64,000 nucleotides of DNA. Origin: CAWEWH01 sp963812775. GTDB lineage: Bacteria > Pseudomonadota > Alphaproteobacteria > Rhizobiales > Beijerinckiaceae. Both the position numbers and the translations under genes were made by a program. The notes under the pieces were generated by a model that searched no databases, was not told the origin of the DNA, and worked only from the letters and a program-made list of their open reading frames with translations. The DNA is taken from contig CAWEWH010000001.1 of assembly GCA_963812775.1 (NCBI GenBank), positions 124,001 to 188,000 on the forward strand, read 5' to 3'. Below, piece after piece: positions 18,969-27,423 of this stretch (position 1 is the first letter of the stretch; each line of letters starts with the position of its first letter).

Positions 18969-20146
18969 GCGGCTCTCGCAAAAACGGCGGCGCACGAGGA
19001 GAGACCGCGATCGTAGTTGATCATGCCGAAACCGGAAACGGCGGCAATCTCGGCGACCGGCACCGTGGCGCCGAGGGTCGTGCCGGTCAACTGGCGCATC
19101 GCCTCGACGAGCCCAAGATAGCCGCCGGCCGCCCCCGCCTGCCCTACCGAAAGCTGGCCGCCCGAGGTGTTGTGCGGAAAGGTGCCGTCGGCCGTCAATT
19201 TGTGGGAGCGGACAAAATCCGGCCCTTCGCCCTTGCGACAGAAACCCAAGTCCTCGAACTGCATCATCACGATGACCGGGTAGTCGTCATAAGTTTCGAG
19301 GAGATCAACGTCATCCGGGCGTACCCCAGCCATCGACCACAGTTCATCCATATCGACCGCCCAGCCGCCACGCGACTGGATCACATCCTCGGGAAAGGCG
19401 TTGTGACGCTCGATGGTCGACAGCAGGCGCACGGCCTTGACGCCGATTGATCGCGCCGCGTCCTCGCGGCAGACGAGAAACACCTCGGCGCCGGCACACG
19501 GCATGACGCAGTCGAACAGGTGGATGGGATCGGCGATAGCGCGCGCCGACATGTATTCGTCGAGCGTCAGCGGCTTCTTCATCAACGCATGGGGATAGGC
19601 GAGCGCGTTGTCGCGCTGTGCCACACAGATCTTGCCAAAGTCCTCGCGGGTCGCCCCGTAGGCGTTCATGTAGTTCTTGGTGATCAAAGCAAAAGACGCA
19701 TTGGCGCCGCCGGCTCCGTACGGATAAACGGCATCCTGGGCGAAGCGCGAGAAGGTCGATAGCGTCTTTCGAAATGAATCGACGTGATTGGTGTCGCCCG
19801 CAACGCAGGCGACAAAATCGGCGTCGCCCGCCTGCACGGCGCGGGCTGCCCGTCGGAGCGCTACGATGGCGCTTGCGCCGCCGAAGGGCACGTGATCGAG
19901 CCAGCGCGGCGACAGGCCAAAATGCTGCGTCAGTCCGACCGCAGTATCGGGGCCGACCGTGAAGCTCGATACCGACAGGCCATCGATATCCCGGGGGCGT
20001 AGCCCGGCCGCCCTGGTGAGCTCGCGCAACGCACGCCCGATCCACCAATGGGCGCTGTTGGTGGAGAAGCGGCGATACGGAACGGTCACGGGCGCGCAGA
20101 CGACCACGCCGTCGTAAGGCTTGCGAGTTGACCCTTCCTCGCTCAC
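18965..20146 (-). CDS. Thiolase-like protein (SCP2/lipid-transfer type)
   Basis: A protein of about 393 residues with the thiolase fold pattern: GLSVSSF, a Gly/Ala-rich central helix (FGGASAIVALRRAARAV), and the C-terminal loop NTSGGQLSVGQAGAAGG. The nucleophilic Cys of thiolases is absent at the GGAS segment, and the loop His (GHP in thiolases) is Gln. It is therefore more like the aldolase-type members that work with a DUF35 partner than a true thiolase. The partner is the next gene, overlapping by four bases. Start is uncertain: GTG at 20146 is used; an upstream ATG at 20209 adds 21 residues without family similarity. Confidence 0.8.
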   Translation of the reverse strand: MSEEGSTRKPYDGVVVCAPVTVPYRRFSTNSAHWWIGRALRELTRAAGLRPRDIDGLSVSSFTVGPDTAVGLTQHFGLSPRWLDHVPFGGASAIVALRRAARAVQAGDADFVACVAGDTNHVDSFRKTLSTFSRFAQDAVYPYGAGGANASFALITKNYMNAYGATREDFGKICVAQRDNALAYPHALMKKPLTLDEYMSARAIADPIHLFDCVMPCAGAEVFLVCREDAARSIGVKAVRLLSTIERHNAFPEDVIQSRGGWAVDMDELWSMAGVRPDDVDLLETYDDYPVIVMMQFEDLGFCRKGEGPDFVRSHKLTADGTFPHNTSGGQLSVGQAGAAGGYLGLVEAMRQLTGTTLGATVPVAEIAAVSGFGMINYDRGLSSCAAVFARAA

Positions 20147-20251
20147 GCGGCTGTTCGCTTCATCATGCGTCGCATGTCGAAGCGGGAGCGGCCAGCGACA
20201 GGGCCTCAAATGCGGTGTTGGGGGCGTCGGTCGGCAGCGGCATGCTGGTCC

Positions 20252-20746
20252 TCACATGAAAAGCTGAATGTTGCCGAAGGCTGCGTCGCAGTTGACGATA
20301 TCAATGCGCTTCAACTTGATCTTGAGTTTGCCGTCGACCATCGCCAGCGTGTGCGTCGCCCATGCTGCATAGAGATCCTGCTGATCAAGCCGGGTCTCCA
20401 CATAGTGCATGGCCGTCCAGGTGACGTATTGATTGCCCTCCTCGTCGCGAGTGTCGATTTGTGGGGTCTGCAGGACGTGGTGGCAGCGGCTCTTGGGCTT
20501 TTGCGAGAAGGTGCGATTGCCTTTCAGCCGCTCGACGCGGATCTTGAGCAGAAGCTTGTCTTCGTACATCAGCGACGTGCTGAACCGCGGGTCTGTCTGG
20601 CCCCATTCCAGCGGCATCCAATAAAACCCGTCCTCGGCGAAAAGCTCGAGCCACTCCTCGAAACGATGCTGATCGATGAGCCGCGTCTCGCGAATGACAA
20701 AGTCGATGAGGTCTTGATTTGACGGCGCGTTCATGGCCATGCCCAT
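20252..20746 (-). CDS. Aromatic-ring-hydroxylating dioxygenase, beta (small) subunit
   Basis: A 164-residue SnoaL-like cone-fold protein with the family features FEEWLELFAEDGFYWMPL near residue 30, SRCHHVLQTPQI and YVTWTAMHYVETR. It has no metal site and serves a structural role in the alpha3beta3 oxygenase. The ATG at 20746 overlaps the alpha stop as TGATG, so translation is coupled and the two subunits are made together. Two further in-frame ATGs lie 2 and 4 codons on. Confidence 0.9.
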   Translation of the reverse strand: MGMAMNAPSNQDLIDFVIRETRLIDQHRFEEWLELFAEDGFYWMPLEWGQTDPRFSTSLMYEDKLLLKIRVERLKGNRTFSQKPKSRCHHVLQTPQIDTRDEEGNQYVTWTAMHYVETRLDQQDLYAAWATHTLAMVDGKLKIKLKRIDIVNCDAAFGNIQLFM

Positions 20747-22059
20747 CACATCGACATGGTCATGAATTTCGACCAGGCGCGGAACTGGTTGCGTATTTGC
20801 CATTCGGTGGTGCCATTGGTGACCGCGGTCATGTCGGGGACTTCCGCGGGATCGTATAGGCGCTGAACGTTGACCCACTGATTGGCGTCGACATGCAGCC
20901 CTTCCTGCGCGCGCTCGTACATCTCGAGATCGTCGTGGCCGACCACGGAGGTCGGCGCGTTGATCAGCCGGTTATACACTAGGGTGCGTTCGAGCAGCAG
21001 GTCGGGCGCATCGACGAGACGGAACGTCCAGGACTCGACCAGCGTCTTGTCAGCGGCGATAGGCTTGAACACGCGCACGAGCTGAATTGGCCCCTTGATC
21101 ATGATGTTGGGGAAATAGACGGTGTTGTGCCTGTTCTCGTTGAGGATCGCCTTGGCGCGCTCCTCGCCATAGGCGGCCACCATCTTCTCAAAGTATCCGG
21201 GCACCGCCGAATAGTCGGAATGGATCGAGTGGTGCACGCCGGTGTGCCCGTGACCGTTGGGCCAGATGCGGATGCCCATGTTCTCAAAGAACTCATAGGA
21301 GCTCATGAACGGGGCGAAGATTTCGACTGCCATGGGCTTCTTGGTGCCAGGAGGCGCGTCCTTGAAAACACTGATGGCGGTCCCAGCCGAGGATTCGTGC
21401 GCTACCATCGGATGGCAGGTGTCGGTCTGGTTCTCGACCAGCATCTTCCAGTTGCAATTGTGCATGTAGCGCAGCACACCGCCGGCAACCTCAAGTTTGC
21501 CGGCCGGTGAGCGATCGATCATGTTGTCGAAGCTTGACAGGCTCTCGCCGAAGAACTCCTCGAAGCCGGGGCCCGTGTTGTTGAGCTTGGCGAACAAGAA
21601 GCCGCGATAGTTGTGCACGTGGCGGACGGGAGTCATTCCCTGGCCGGCGTGACTGTTCTCTATGCCAGTGTTTTCGTAGCCCTTGCGCAGCGGGATCGCC
21701 AGCAGTGAGCCGTCGGTCTTGAAGCTCCAAGCGTGGTAGGGGCAACGGAAGAACTTGCCCGTGTTGCCGCATGTCTCGGTGGTAATGCGCGTGCCCTTGT
21801 GGGGGCAACGGTTGTGCAGCACCTTCACGGTGGTGTCCGTGTGGCGCACCATGAGGACGGGCTGCGTGCCGATGGTGGTGCCGAAGTAGTCGCCGGGATT
21901 TGATACCTGGCTGTCATGGCCGACATACACCCAGGTGTTGGCGAAGACGTGTTCCATCTCGAGCTGGAACACCTCCTGGTCGATATAGACGTCGCGATGA
22001 ACTTCCGTTTCACGGACGAGATCCTTCACCGCCTCGACGTTCCCACGATACCTCATCAT
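20746..22059 (-). CDS. Aromatic-ring-hydroxylating dioxygenase, alpha (Rieske) subunit
   Basis: A 437-residue catalytic subunit. The Rieske [2Fe-2S] ligands are CPH (about residues 85-87) and CPYH (106-109). The mononuclear iron site follows as D-x2-H-x4-H (about 213-221) within QTDTCHPMVAH, including the bridging Asp. Length and motif spacing are normal. With the beta subunit and the reductase encoded upstream it would insert oxygen into an aromatic ring. The substrate cannot be read from sequence; the neighbouring CoA-type genes and Liv importer suggest an aromatic acid or its derivative. Confidence 0.93.
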   Translation of the reverse strand: MMRYRGNVEAVKDLVRETEVHRDVYIDQEVFQLEMEHVFANTWVYVGHDSQVSNPGDYFGTTIGTQPVLMVRHTDTTVKVLHNRCPHKGTRITTETCGNTGKFFRCPYHAWSFKTDGSLLAIPLRKGYENTGIENSHAGQGMTPVRHVHNYRGFLFAKLNNTGPGFEEFFGESLSSFDNMIDRSPAGKLEVAGGVLRYMHNCNWKMLVENQTDTCHPMVAHESSAGTAISVFKDAPPGTKKPMAVEIFAPFMSSYEFFENMGIRIWPNGHGHTGVHHSIHSDYSAVPGYFEKMVAAYGEERAKAILNENRHNTVYFPNIMIKGPIQLVRVFKPIAADKTLVESWTFRLVDAPDLLLERTLVYNRLINAPTSVVGHDDLEMYERAQEGLHVDANQWVNVQRLYDPAEVPDMTAVTNGTTEWQIRNQFRAWSKFMTMSM

Positions 22060-22079
22060 CGCCGCCTCCTCAGTCGCTC

Positions 22080-23051
22080 TCAGAGATCGAGCACCAGCCG
22101 CGGCGTCTTTGACCGCGAGATGCAGATTTGCATCAGCTTGCCCAACGCACGCTCGGCGTCGGACAGGATGTAGTCGCGGTGATCGGGCACTCCCTCGATC
22201 ACGCCGGTCTGGCAGATGCCGCAGTCACCGCGCCTGCAATCGTGCAACGGTTCCTCTCCGGCCTCAATGAGAACTTCGAGAATAGTCTTTTCCGGGGGGA
22301 TGACGTAGCTCCGACCGCTCTGCTTGAGAACCACCTCGAACGACTGGTCGCTGACGGTCGGCATCGCGGCGGTGAAGATCTCGAAGTGTACACGACCCTT
22401 TGGCCAGCCCAACTCGCTCGCCTTCGCGATTGCGGCATTGATCATCGGAGTGGGTCCGCAAAGATAGAGCGGCTCGCCATCCTTGAGCGATACCATCAGT
22501 CCGTTAATGTCGAAGAACCCGGCGCGATCGTCCATGTGCAGGCTTAGGTATCCGGACGCGGCGTCCTCGGCCTCGCGGAGAAAGGCAAGATGATCCTTCG
22601 AGCGACCGGCATAGAACATGCGGAAGGCTTCGCCTCGGGCGGTCAGCTGCGCTGCCATTGATATAAGCGGTGTGACGCCGATGCCGCCAGCGACCAGCAC
22701 GACGGGCTTGACCGAAGGCTCGAGGGGAAAGTTGTTCGCGGGCGCGGAGACCTGCACCACGTCGCCAGCCTTCAGCCCATGCATATACCGGGACCCGCCG
22801 CGACTTACTTCCTCGAGCCGGACGCCGAGCAGATAAGCGTTGGGCCGCGTCGTTGCGGCTGGATCGCGCGAGCTGTTGACCAGTGAATAGGATCGCTCGT
22901 CGCCACCTGGCAAGCGCACGTTCACATGCGCGCCGGCTTCCCAGCTAGGCAATGGCTCGTCGTGCGGGCGCGCCAAGCGGATCGCCTTGATCTGGCTCGT
23001 CCGTGCTTCGACGCTTTTGACCGAGAGGTCGAAATATTTGCCGATCACCAT
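22080..23051 (-). CDS. PDR/VanB-family oxidoreductase (FMN or FAD, NAD, plant-type 2Fe-2S)
   Basis: A 323-residue reductase with three parts in order. The flavin domain has RSYSLVNSS (residues 58-66). The NAD-binding domain has VLVAGGIGVTPLISMA and YLCGPTPMI. A C-terminal plant-type ferredoxin domain has C-x4-C-x2-C (CRRGDCGIC) with the fourth Cys in MQICIS. I use the ATG at 23051, which begins at the family N-terminus. It passes electrons from NAD(P)H to the Rieske subunit. It is the first gene of the seven-gene operon and lies 21 bases before the alpha gene. Confidence 0.92.
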   Translation of the reverse strand: MVIGKYFDLSVKSVEARTSQIKAIRLARPHDEPLPSWEAGAHVNVRLPGGDERSYSLVNSSRDPAATTRPNAYLLGVRLEEVSRGGSRYMHGLKAGDVVQVSAPANNFPLEPSVKPVVLVAGGIGVTPLISMAAQLTARGEAFRMFYAGRSKDHLAFLREAEDAASGYLSLHMDDRAGFFDINGLMVSLKDGEPLYLCGPTPMINAAIAKASELGWPKGRVHFEIFTAAMPTVSDQSFEVVLKQSGRSYVIPPEKTILEVLIEAGEEPLHDCRRGDCGICQTGVIEGVPDHRDYILSDAERALGKLMQICISRSKTPRLVLDL

Positions 23052-23407
23052 CGGCTGTCTCGTTTGATTTTGCCGTCGCCGCAAGCTGCCGAAGTCGAGC
23101 ACGCCTGCACGCGCACCACCCGCAAGGCCAAAGACGATGTCGCCGATCCTGCCATCCCGATTGGCACAGCGCTCTCCACCCGCCGGCCTAGGGCCAACAG
23201 TGGATGCAAAATACTTTAGGCTTCAACCTTTTTTGGTCAACGGCGCAGGGCCATAGCGATCCGGCGCGTTGACTTGTCTGGCAAAAATATTATAGACCTA
23301 AAATAATCCGACGTTCTGATCGCTGCGGCCTGTCAAGTTCGGCAAGGCATTTTGGCGATGCGTTCGGCCCAAGGCCCTGTCGCGTGTTTCACTGAGATCA
23401 GGTTGCA
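23052..23407. other. Divergent promoter region of the catabolic island
   Basis: No gene is seen. The A/T-rich part at 23210-23310 stands out from the GC-rich surroundings and should hold promoters both for the oxygenase operon (minus) and the racemase-fold gene (plus). TTATAGACCTAAAATAA at 23290-23306 is an imperfect palindrome that could bind a regulator, but no regulator gene lies nearby. Confidence 0.45.
23269..23296 (+). promoter_or_regulatory. Candidate sigma-70 promoter for the racemase-fold gene
   Basis: TTGACT (23269-23274) and TATAGA (23291-23296) are separated by 16 bases and lie about 110 bases before the gene. The same A/T-rich patch reads TATAAT on the other strand, so it could serve both directions. 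Assigned by eye. Confidence 0.4.
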
Positions 23408-24196
23408 ATGCGCATCCTCTGGCAGAGCTTCGTCGACGTTGCCGAGAATGCGCAGTACGTCAAGCGTCTGAGCCAGTACCTCAATAGAATCGCCGCTGCG
23501 GACACTACGATCGACGTTGTAGGCATGAGCCCGCCAGATCGGGACTTCGGCCGCCTCACCGAATTCCGCTGTGGCGCCGTCGCCATCGATCGCTGCATCG
23601 AAGCCGAGGAAAAGGGCTACGATGCCTTCGTGTTCGGCCACTTCCAGGAACCTGGCCTCTACGAGGCGCGATCCGCTGTTCATATTCCGGTCGTCGGTAC
23701 TGGCGAAAGCTCTTTGCATTTTGCAGCGCAGCTGGGGCGGCGTATCGCGCTCATCTCCATTGATCCGATCTTCGAGACATTCCATCTCGAACAAGTGGAC
23801 AGATACGGCCTGGGCCAGCGGGTTCAGCACGTCACTGGCCTTGGCTTCCTGCCGCAAGACTTCGAGGCCGCGTTCGACGGCGACCGAACTGCCTTTGCAC
23901 GTCTCCTCGCGACCTTCGAGGCGAAGGCGAGACCCCTGGTCGACGCTGGTGCCGACGTGTTGGTGCCGGCCGGCGTGCTGCCCGGTCTGTTGTTCGGCCG
24001 CGAGCGCGGACTGAGGATTGGTCACGCGCCGGTGGTCAATTGCGCGGCCGTCGCGCTGAAGGCGGCCGAGATGGGTATTGCACTGCACAAGCAGACCGGC
24101 ATCGAGCCGAGCCGAGGACCGAGTTTCGCCTCAGCCTCCAAGCGGGCAATCGACGACTTTCGCGCGCTCTTTGCAAAGGCGCGCCAGCATGGCTGA
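23408..24196 (+). CDS. Aspartate/glutamate/hydantoin racemase-fold protein lacking both catalytic Cys
   Basis: A 262-residue member of the Asp/Glu/hydantoin racemase superfamily: N-terminal MRILWQSF, VGTGESSLHFAAQLGRRIALISID, and a symmetric second half. In the family two Cys act as acid and base. Here the first position reads FGHFQEPGL (His in place of Cys) and the second reads VLVPAGVLPG with no Cys. The fold is clear but a two-Cys racemase mechanism is not possible. It may be an isomerase, decarboxylase-like or lyase enzyme. It is divergent from the oxygenase operon and convergent with the alpha/beta hydrolase gene. Confidence 0.78.
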   Translation: MRILWQSFVDVAENAQYVKRLSQYLNRIAAADTTIDVVGMSPPDRDFGRLTEFRCGAVAIDRCIEAEEKGYDAFVFGHFQEPGLYEARSAVHIPVVGTGESSLHFAAQLGRRIALISIDPIFETFHLEQVDRYGLGQRVQHVTGLGFLPQDFEAAFDGDRTAFARLLATFEAKARPLVDAGADVLVPAGVLPGLLFGRERGLRIGHAPVVNCAAVALKAAEMGIALHKQTGIEPSRGPSFASASKRAIDDFRALFAKARQHG

Positions 24197-24227
24197 CGGG
24201 AGCCACATACGATCGGCGGGGCAAGCC

Positions 24228-25049
24228 TTACCGGCCCGTCAGGGCGCGCGCCAGAAATTGGCCGACGACTCGTGCGAACGTATCGGGCATGTGGTCCGGA
24301 AGCGGCACCATACCACTCTTCACCTCGACGAGCCGGGCCCCCGCGATTGCATCCGCAACCTTTGCAGCGTGAGGGTAGGCATGCGGATCGCCCGTCGGCG
24401 CGATGACGAGCGTCGGACAAGATATCAGCGGCAAACGCGCTTCCATGACGTACCGATTGACGACGTGATGGCCCGCCGCCGCGCGGGGACCCGCCTTCAG
24501 CGCATCGACCATGAAGCGCTCGAGAAGGGAAATGTCGCCCTCGGGATAGAATGGGCTGCGATTGCGCCAGAGCTCGAGCAGATGGCGACCGTCAGCGTGA
24601 CGGTCGACATCGTCGATGACTTGCCGGCCGCGATGGCGTTCGCGCCTCTCCGCATCGACGTAGGGCGAGGCCGACAGGACGAGAGCCTTGACGCGCGCGG
24701 GTCGGCTTGCCGCCATCTCGATCGCGATGGCGGCGCCCGTGTGATGGCCGACGACGGCGATGTGCTCGAGTGCGAGCGCGTCGAGCAGGTCGTGGGCGGC
24801 CGAAGCCCAAGCTTCAATCGAACCCTCGCCGTCCGACAAAGGCTCGGAATTGCCGAAGCCCGCCGTATCCATGGCGATGGCTTGATAGCTTGCGCCGACG
24901 AGCGGCAGCACGTCGCGGAATTCGTCCCAGGAGCGCGGTGTCTGGTGCAGGAGCAGGACGGGAAAGCCCTCGCCCGCTGTTGCGATGTGACGCCGCCCCG
25001 ATCGCGTGTCGACGAATTGCCGCTCGGTTTCGGCCCTGGCCCGATGCAT
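24228..25049 (-). CDS. Alpha/beta hydrolase with GHHTG nucleophile elbow
   Basis: A 273-residue alpha/beta-hydrolase started at the ATG at 25049. Fold landmarks are VLLLHQTPRSWDEF (oxyanion region), AMDTAGFGNSE, the nucleophile elbow VVGHHTGAA, and TLVIAPTGDPHAYP (acid). The C-terminal PDHMP contains the likely catalytic His. The elbow has His where Ser, Cys or Asp is expected, so either the adjacent Thr acts or the mechanism differs. Ring-cleavage hydrolases of this fold are common in aromatic pathways, which fits its place between the racemase-fold gene and the Liv transporter. Confidence 0.82.
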   Translation of the reverse strand: MHRARAETERQFVDTRSGRRHIATAGEGFPVLLLHQTPRSWDEFRDVLPLVGASYQAIAMDTAGFGNSEPLSDGEGSIEAWASAAHDLLDALALEHIAVVGHHTGAAIAIEMAASRPARVKALVLSASPYVDAERRERHRGRQVIDDVDRHADGRHLLELWRNRSPFYPEGDISLLERFMVDALKAGPRAAAGHHVVNRYVMEARLPLISCPTLVIAPTGDPHAYPHAAKVADAIAGARLVEVKSGMVPLPDHMPDTFARVVGQFLARALTGR

Positions 25050-25181
25050 TGGAGATACCCAGCGGACTGCCCAGCCTTGCAACTAACAGTGCCCCACCCG
25101 GCCAGCAAGAATGCTCTGCCCGGCTCAGCTCTCGACGCAGCCTCGAATTCACATAGACCGAACCGACAGGAGGGAAATTCA

Positions 25182-26336
25182 GTGAACACGATCAGTAGAC
25201 TGATAGCGGCATTGGCGGGCACGGTCATGGTGGCAACAGCGGCCCAGGCCGACATCACTATCGGCTTCGTGACATCGCTTAGCGGGCCGGGATCGTCCAT
25301 CGGCATCCCCTATGGCCGCGGCATCAAAGCGGCCTACGAATACGCCAGCACCGTTGACGGCGAGAAGATTCGGCTCATTGAACTCGACGACGGATCGGAC
25401 CCTTCAGCGGCTACACGCAACGCGCGCAAGCTCGTGGAGGAAGAGAAGGTCGATCTGTTGATCGGCACGGCGACGGCTCCCTCGTCGATCGCCATGGTGG
25501 CCATCGCCAACGAGCTCAGAGTCCCGATGATTTCCGTGTCGCCCATCACAGTGCCACCGGCTGCCGCCGGCGACCGCTGGGGGATTGCCGTCCCGCAACC
25601 GCCCTCGCTCATGGTCAAGGTTGTGGCCGACCGGATGGCGCGCGATGGCTCGAAGAAAATCGGCTACATCGGTTTCTCCGACGCCTGGGGTGACCTCGTT
25701 TATTCGGGCGCCAAGAAGGCTGAGGAAGCCGGCGAGATCAAAGTGCTGACCAACGAGCGGTACGCGCGCACCGATACATCCGTCACCGGGCAGATCCTGA
25801 AGATCATGGCCGCAGGTCCCGACGCCGTGCTAATCGGCGGCTCGGGCACACAAGGCGCGCTGCCACTTCTCAGCCTGACCGAACGGGGTTTCAAGGGCAA
25901 GCTTTACGGCACTCCGGCGCTGCTGAACCCCGACTTCATTCGCGTCGGCGGCAAGTCGGCGGAGGGCATCCTGGTTTCGGCCGGTCCGGTGATTGTCGCC
26001 GAGCAGCTGCCCGATACGCACTTTAGCAAGAAGATCTCGCTCGCCTTCCGGGAAGCTCATCTCAAAGCCAACGGCGTTCCCACGACGGACGGCTTCTCCG
26101 CCTATTCGTTCGACGCCTGGCTCATCTTCCTTGATGCGGCCAAGCGCGCTCGGGCAACTGCAAAACCCGGCACGCCGGAGTACCGCACGGCACTACGCGA
26201 CGCGATCTTCACGACGAAGGACCTCGGCGGGGTGCACGCCATCTACAACTTCAAGCCGGGCGAGAGCTATGGCGTCGATGAGCGCGGGCTGGTCCTGGTG
26301 CGGCTCGTGAACGGGGCCTGGAAATACGAGCCATGA
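25182..26336 (+). CDS. Branched-chain amino acid/aromatic-type ABC transporter substrate-binding protein
   Basis: I start at the GTG at 25182, which has AGGAGGG seven bases upstream and opens a signal peptide ending AAQA, followed by mature DITIGFVTSLSGPGSS, the classic LivJ/LivK N-terminus. The open frame upstream is not part of the gene. The 384-residue protein has the two-lobed periplasmic fold (LIGTATAPSSIAMVAIANE; IGGSGTQGALPLL). Proteins of this family often bind aromatic acids in soil alphaproteobacteria. It heads the operon with livH, the livM-livG fusion and livF. Confidence 0.92.
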   Translation: MNTISRLIAALAGTVMVATAAQADITIGFVTSLSGPGSSIGIPYGRGIKAAYEYASTVDGEKIRLIELDDGSDPSAATRNARKLVEEEKVDLLIGTATAPSSIAMVAIANELRVPMISVSPITVPPAAAGDRWGIAVPQPPSLMVKVVADRMARDGSKKIGYIGFSDAWGDLVYSGAKKAEEAGEIKVLTNERYARTDTSVTGQILKIMAAGPDAVLIGGSGTQGALPLLSLTERGFKGKLYGTPALLNPDFIRVGGKSAEGILVSAGPVIVAEQLPDTHFSKKISLAFREAHLKANGVPTTDGFSAYSFDAWLIFLDAAKRARATAKPGTPEYRTALRDAIFTTKDLGGVHAIYNFKPGESYGVDERGLVLVRLVNGAWKYEP

Positions 26337-26379
26337 GGCTTGGCCTCCGGACGTGTGAGGGAGATCGGCAGGCCTTCGA

Positions 26380-27423
26380 ATGAACGGCGAGATCGCGGCG
26401 ATTCTCGCCATCGACGGCATCGCGACCGGCGCGATCTATGTCCTGATCGCGATCGGTTTCGTGCTCATCTTCGTGGTAACGCGGGTGGTCTTCGTGCCGT
26501 TCGGCGACCTCGCCGCCTTCACGGCGCTCACGCTCGCGTCACTCGAGATGAACAAAGTGCCTGGTACCGTTGGCCTCGTGTTTGTCCTTGCGGTCCTAGC
26601 CACGGTGATGGAGGTCTATTCGCTCGCGCGGGCAGGACGAATAGCCGCCATGCCGCGCGCGCTCCTCTACTTTCTCGCTCTTCCCCTCGCGCCCGCTGCA
26701 CTTGTGTGGCTCACAGCCGAACTGGCGCTCCCGATGCCGGTGCGCATCGGCCTTTCGTTGCTACTCATCCTGCCCATCGCCCCGCTTCTTGATCGCGTGG
26801 TCTTCCGGCCCATTGCGGACGCCACCGTGCTGCTCCTGTTGATAGTGGCCGTGGCACTCCACTTCGCCCTCGTTGGCCTGGGACTATATTTCTTCGGCCC
26901 GGAGGGCGTTAGAACCCAGCCTTTCAGCGACGCGCGCCTTGAGGTCGCAGGCATTCTCGTGTCGGCTCAGACCTTGCTAATCTGCGGCGCCGCCATCGTG
27001 TTCAGCGCGCTGCTCTACGCTTTCTTCGGCTTCACCATTGTGGGGAAGGCGTTGCGCGCCACGTCGATCAACCGCACGGGCGCTCGTCTCGTCGGCATCC
27101 GGCCCGCCAAAGCAGGCACCATCGCCTATCTGCTTGCGTCGCTGCTCGCCGGTGTATCGGGCGTCTTGATCGCACCGGTGACGACGATCTTCTATAACTC
27201 TGGCTTTCTCATCGGTCTGAAAGCTTTCGTCGGTGCCATCATCGGCGCGATGGTGAGCTATCCGGTCACTGCGCTGGGTGCAGTGCTCGTCGGCCTGCTC
27301 GAAAGTTTCGCCTCGTTCTGGAGTAGCGCCTTTAAGGAGGTCATTGTCTTCTCGATCCTCATCCCCGTGCTCCTGTGGCGCTCGCTAGCCATCGGCGAAG
27401 TAGAAGAGGAAGTCGACGAATGA
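26380..27423 (+). CDS. livH: Branched-chain-type ABC transporter permease (LivH)
   Basis: A 347-residue inner-membrane permease. It starts with the LivH-typical segment GIATGAIYVLIAIGFVLIF; the permease loop GKALRATSINRTGARLVGI and the following AYLLASLLAGVSGVLIAPV are hallmarks. It is longer than E. coli LivH (308) because of an extra hydrophobic stretch around residues 70-120. It pairs with LivM, whose ATG overlaps the livH stop (ATGA). Confidence 0.9.
   Translation: MNGEIAAILAIDGIATGAIYVLIAIGFVLIFVVTRVVFVPFGDLAAFTALTLASLEMNKVPGTVGLVFVLAVLATVMEVYSLARAGRIAAMPRALLYFLALPLAPAALVWLTAELALPMPVRIGLSLLLILPIAPLLDRVVFRPIADATVLLLLIVAVALHFALVGLGLYFFGPEGVRTQPFSDARLEVAGILVSAQTLLICGAAIVFSALLYAFFGFTIVGKALRATSINRTGARLVGIRPAKAGTIAYLLASLLAGVSGVLIAPVTTIFYNSGFLIGLKAFVGAIIGAMVSYPVTALGAVLVGLLESFASFWSSAFKEVIVFSILIPVLLWRSLAIGEVEEEVDE

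Noticed and set aside
24078..25181. N-terminal extension of the Liv binding protein by 368 codons
   Set aside because: It runs antisense to the alpha/beta hydrolase and precedes a good ribosome site and signal peptide at 25182.
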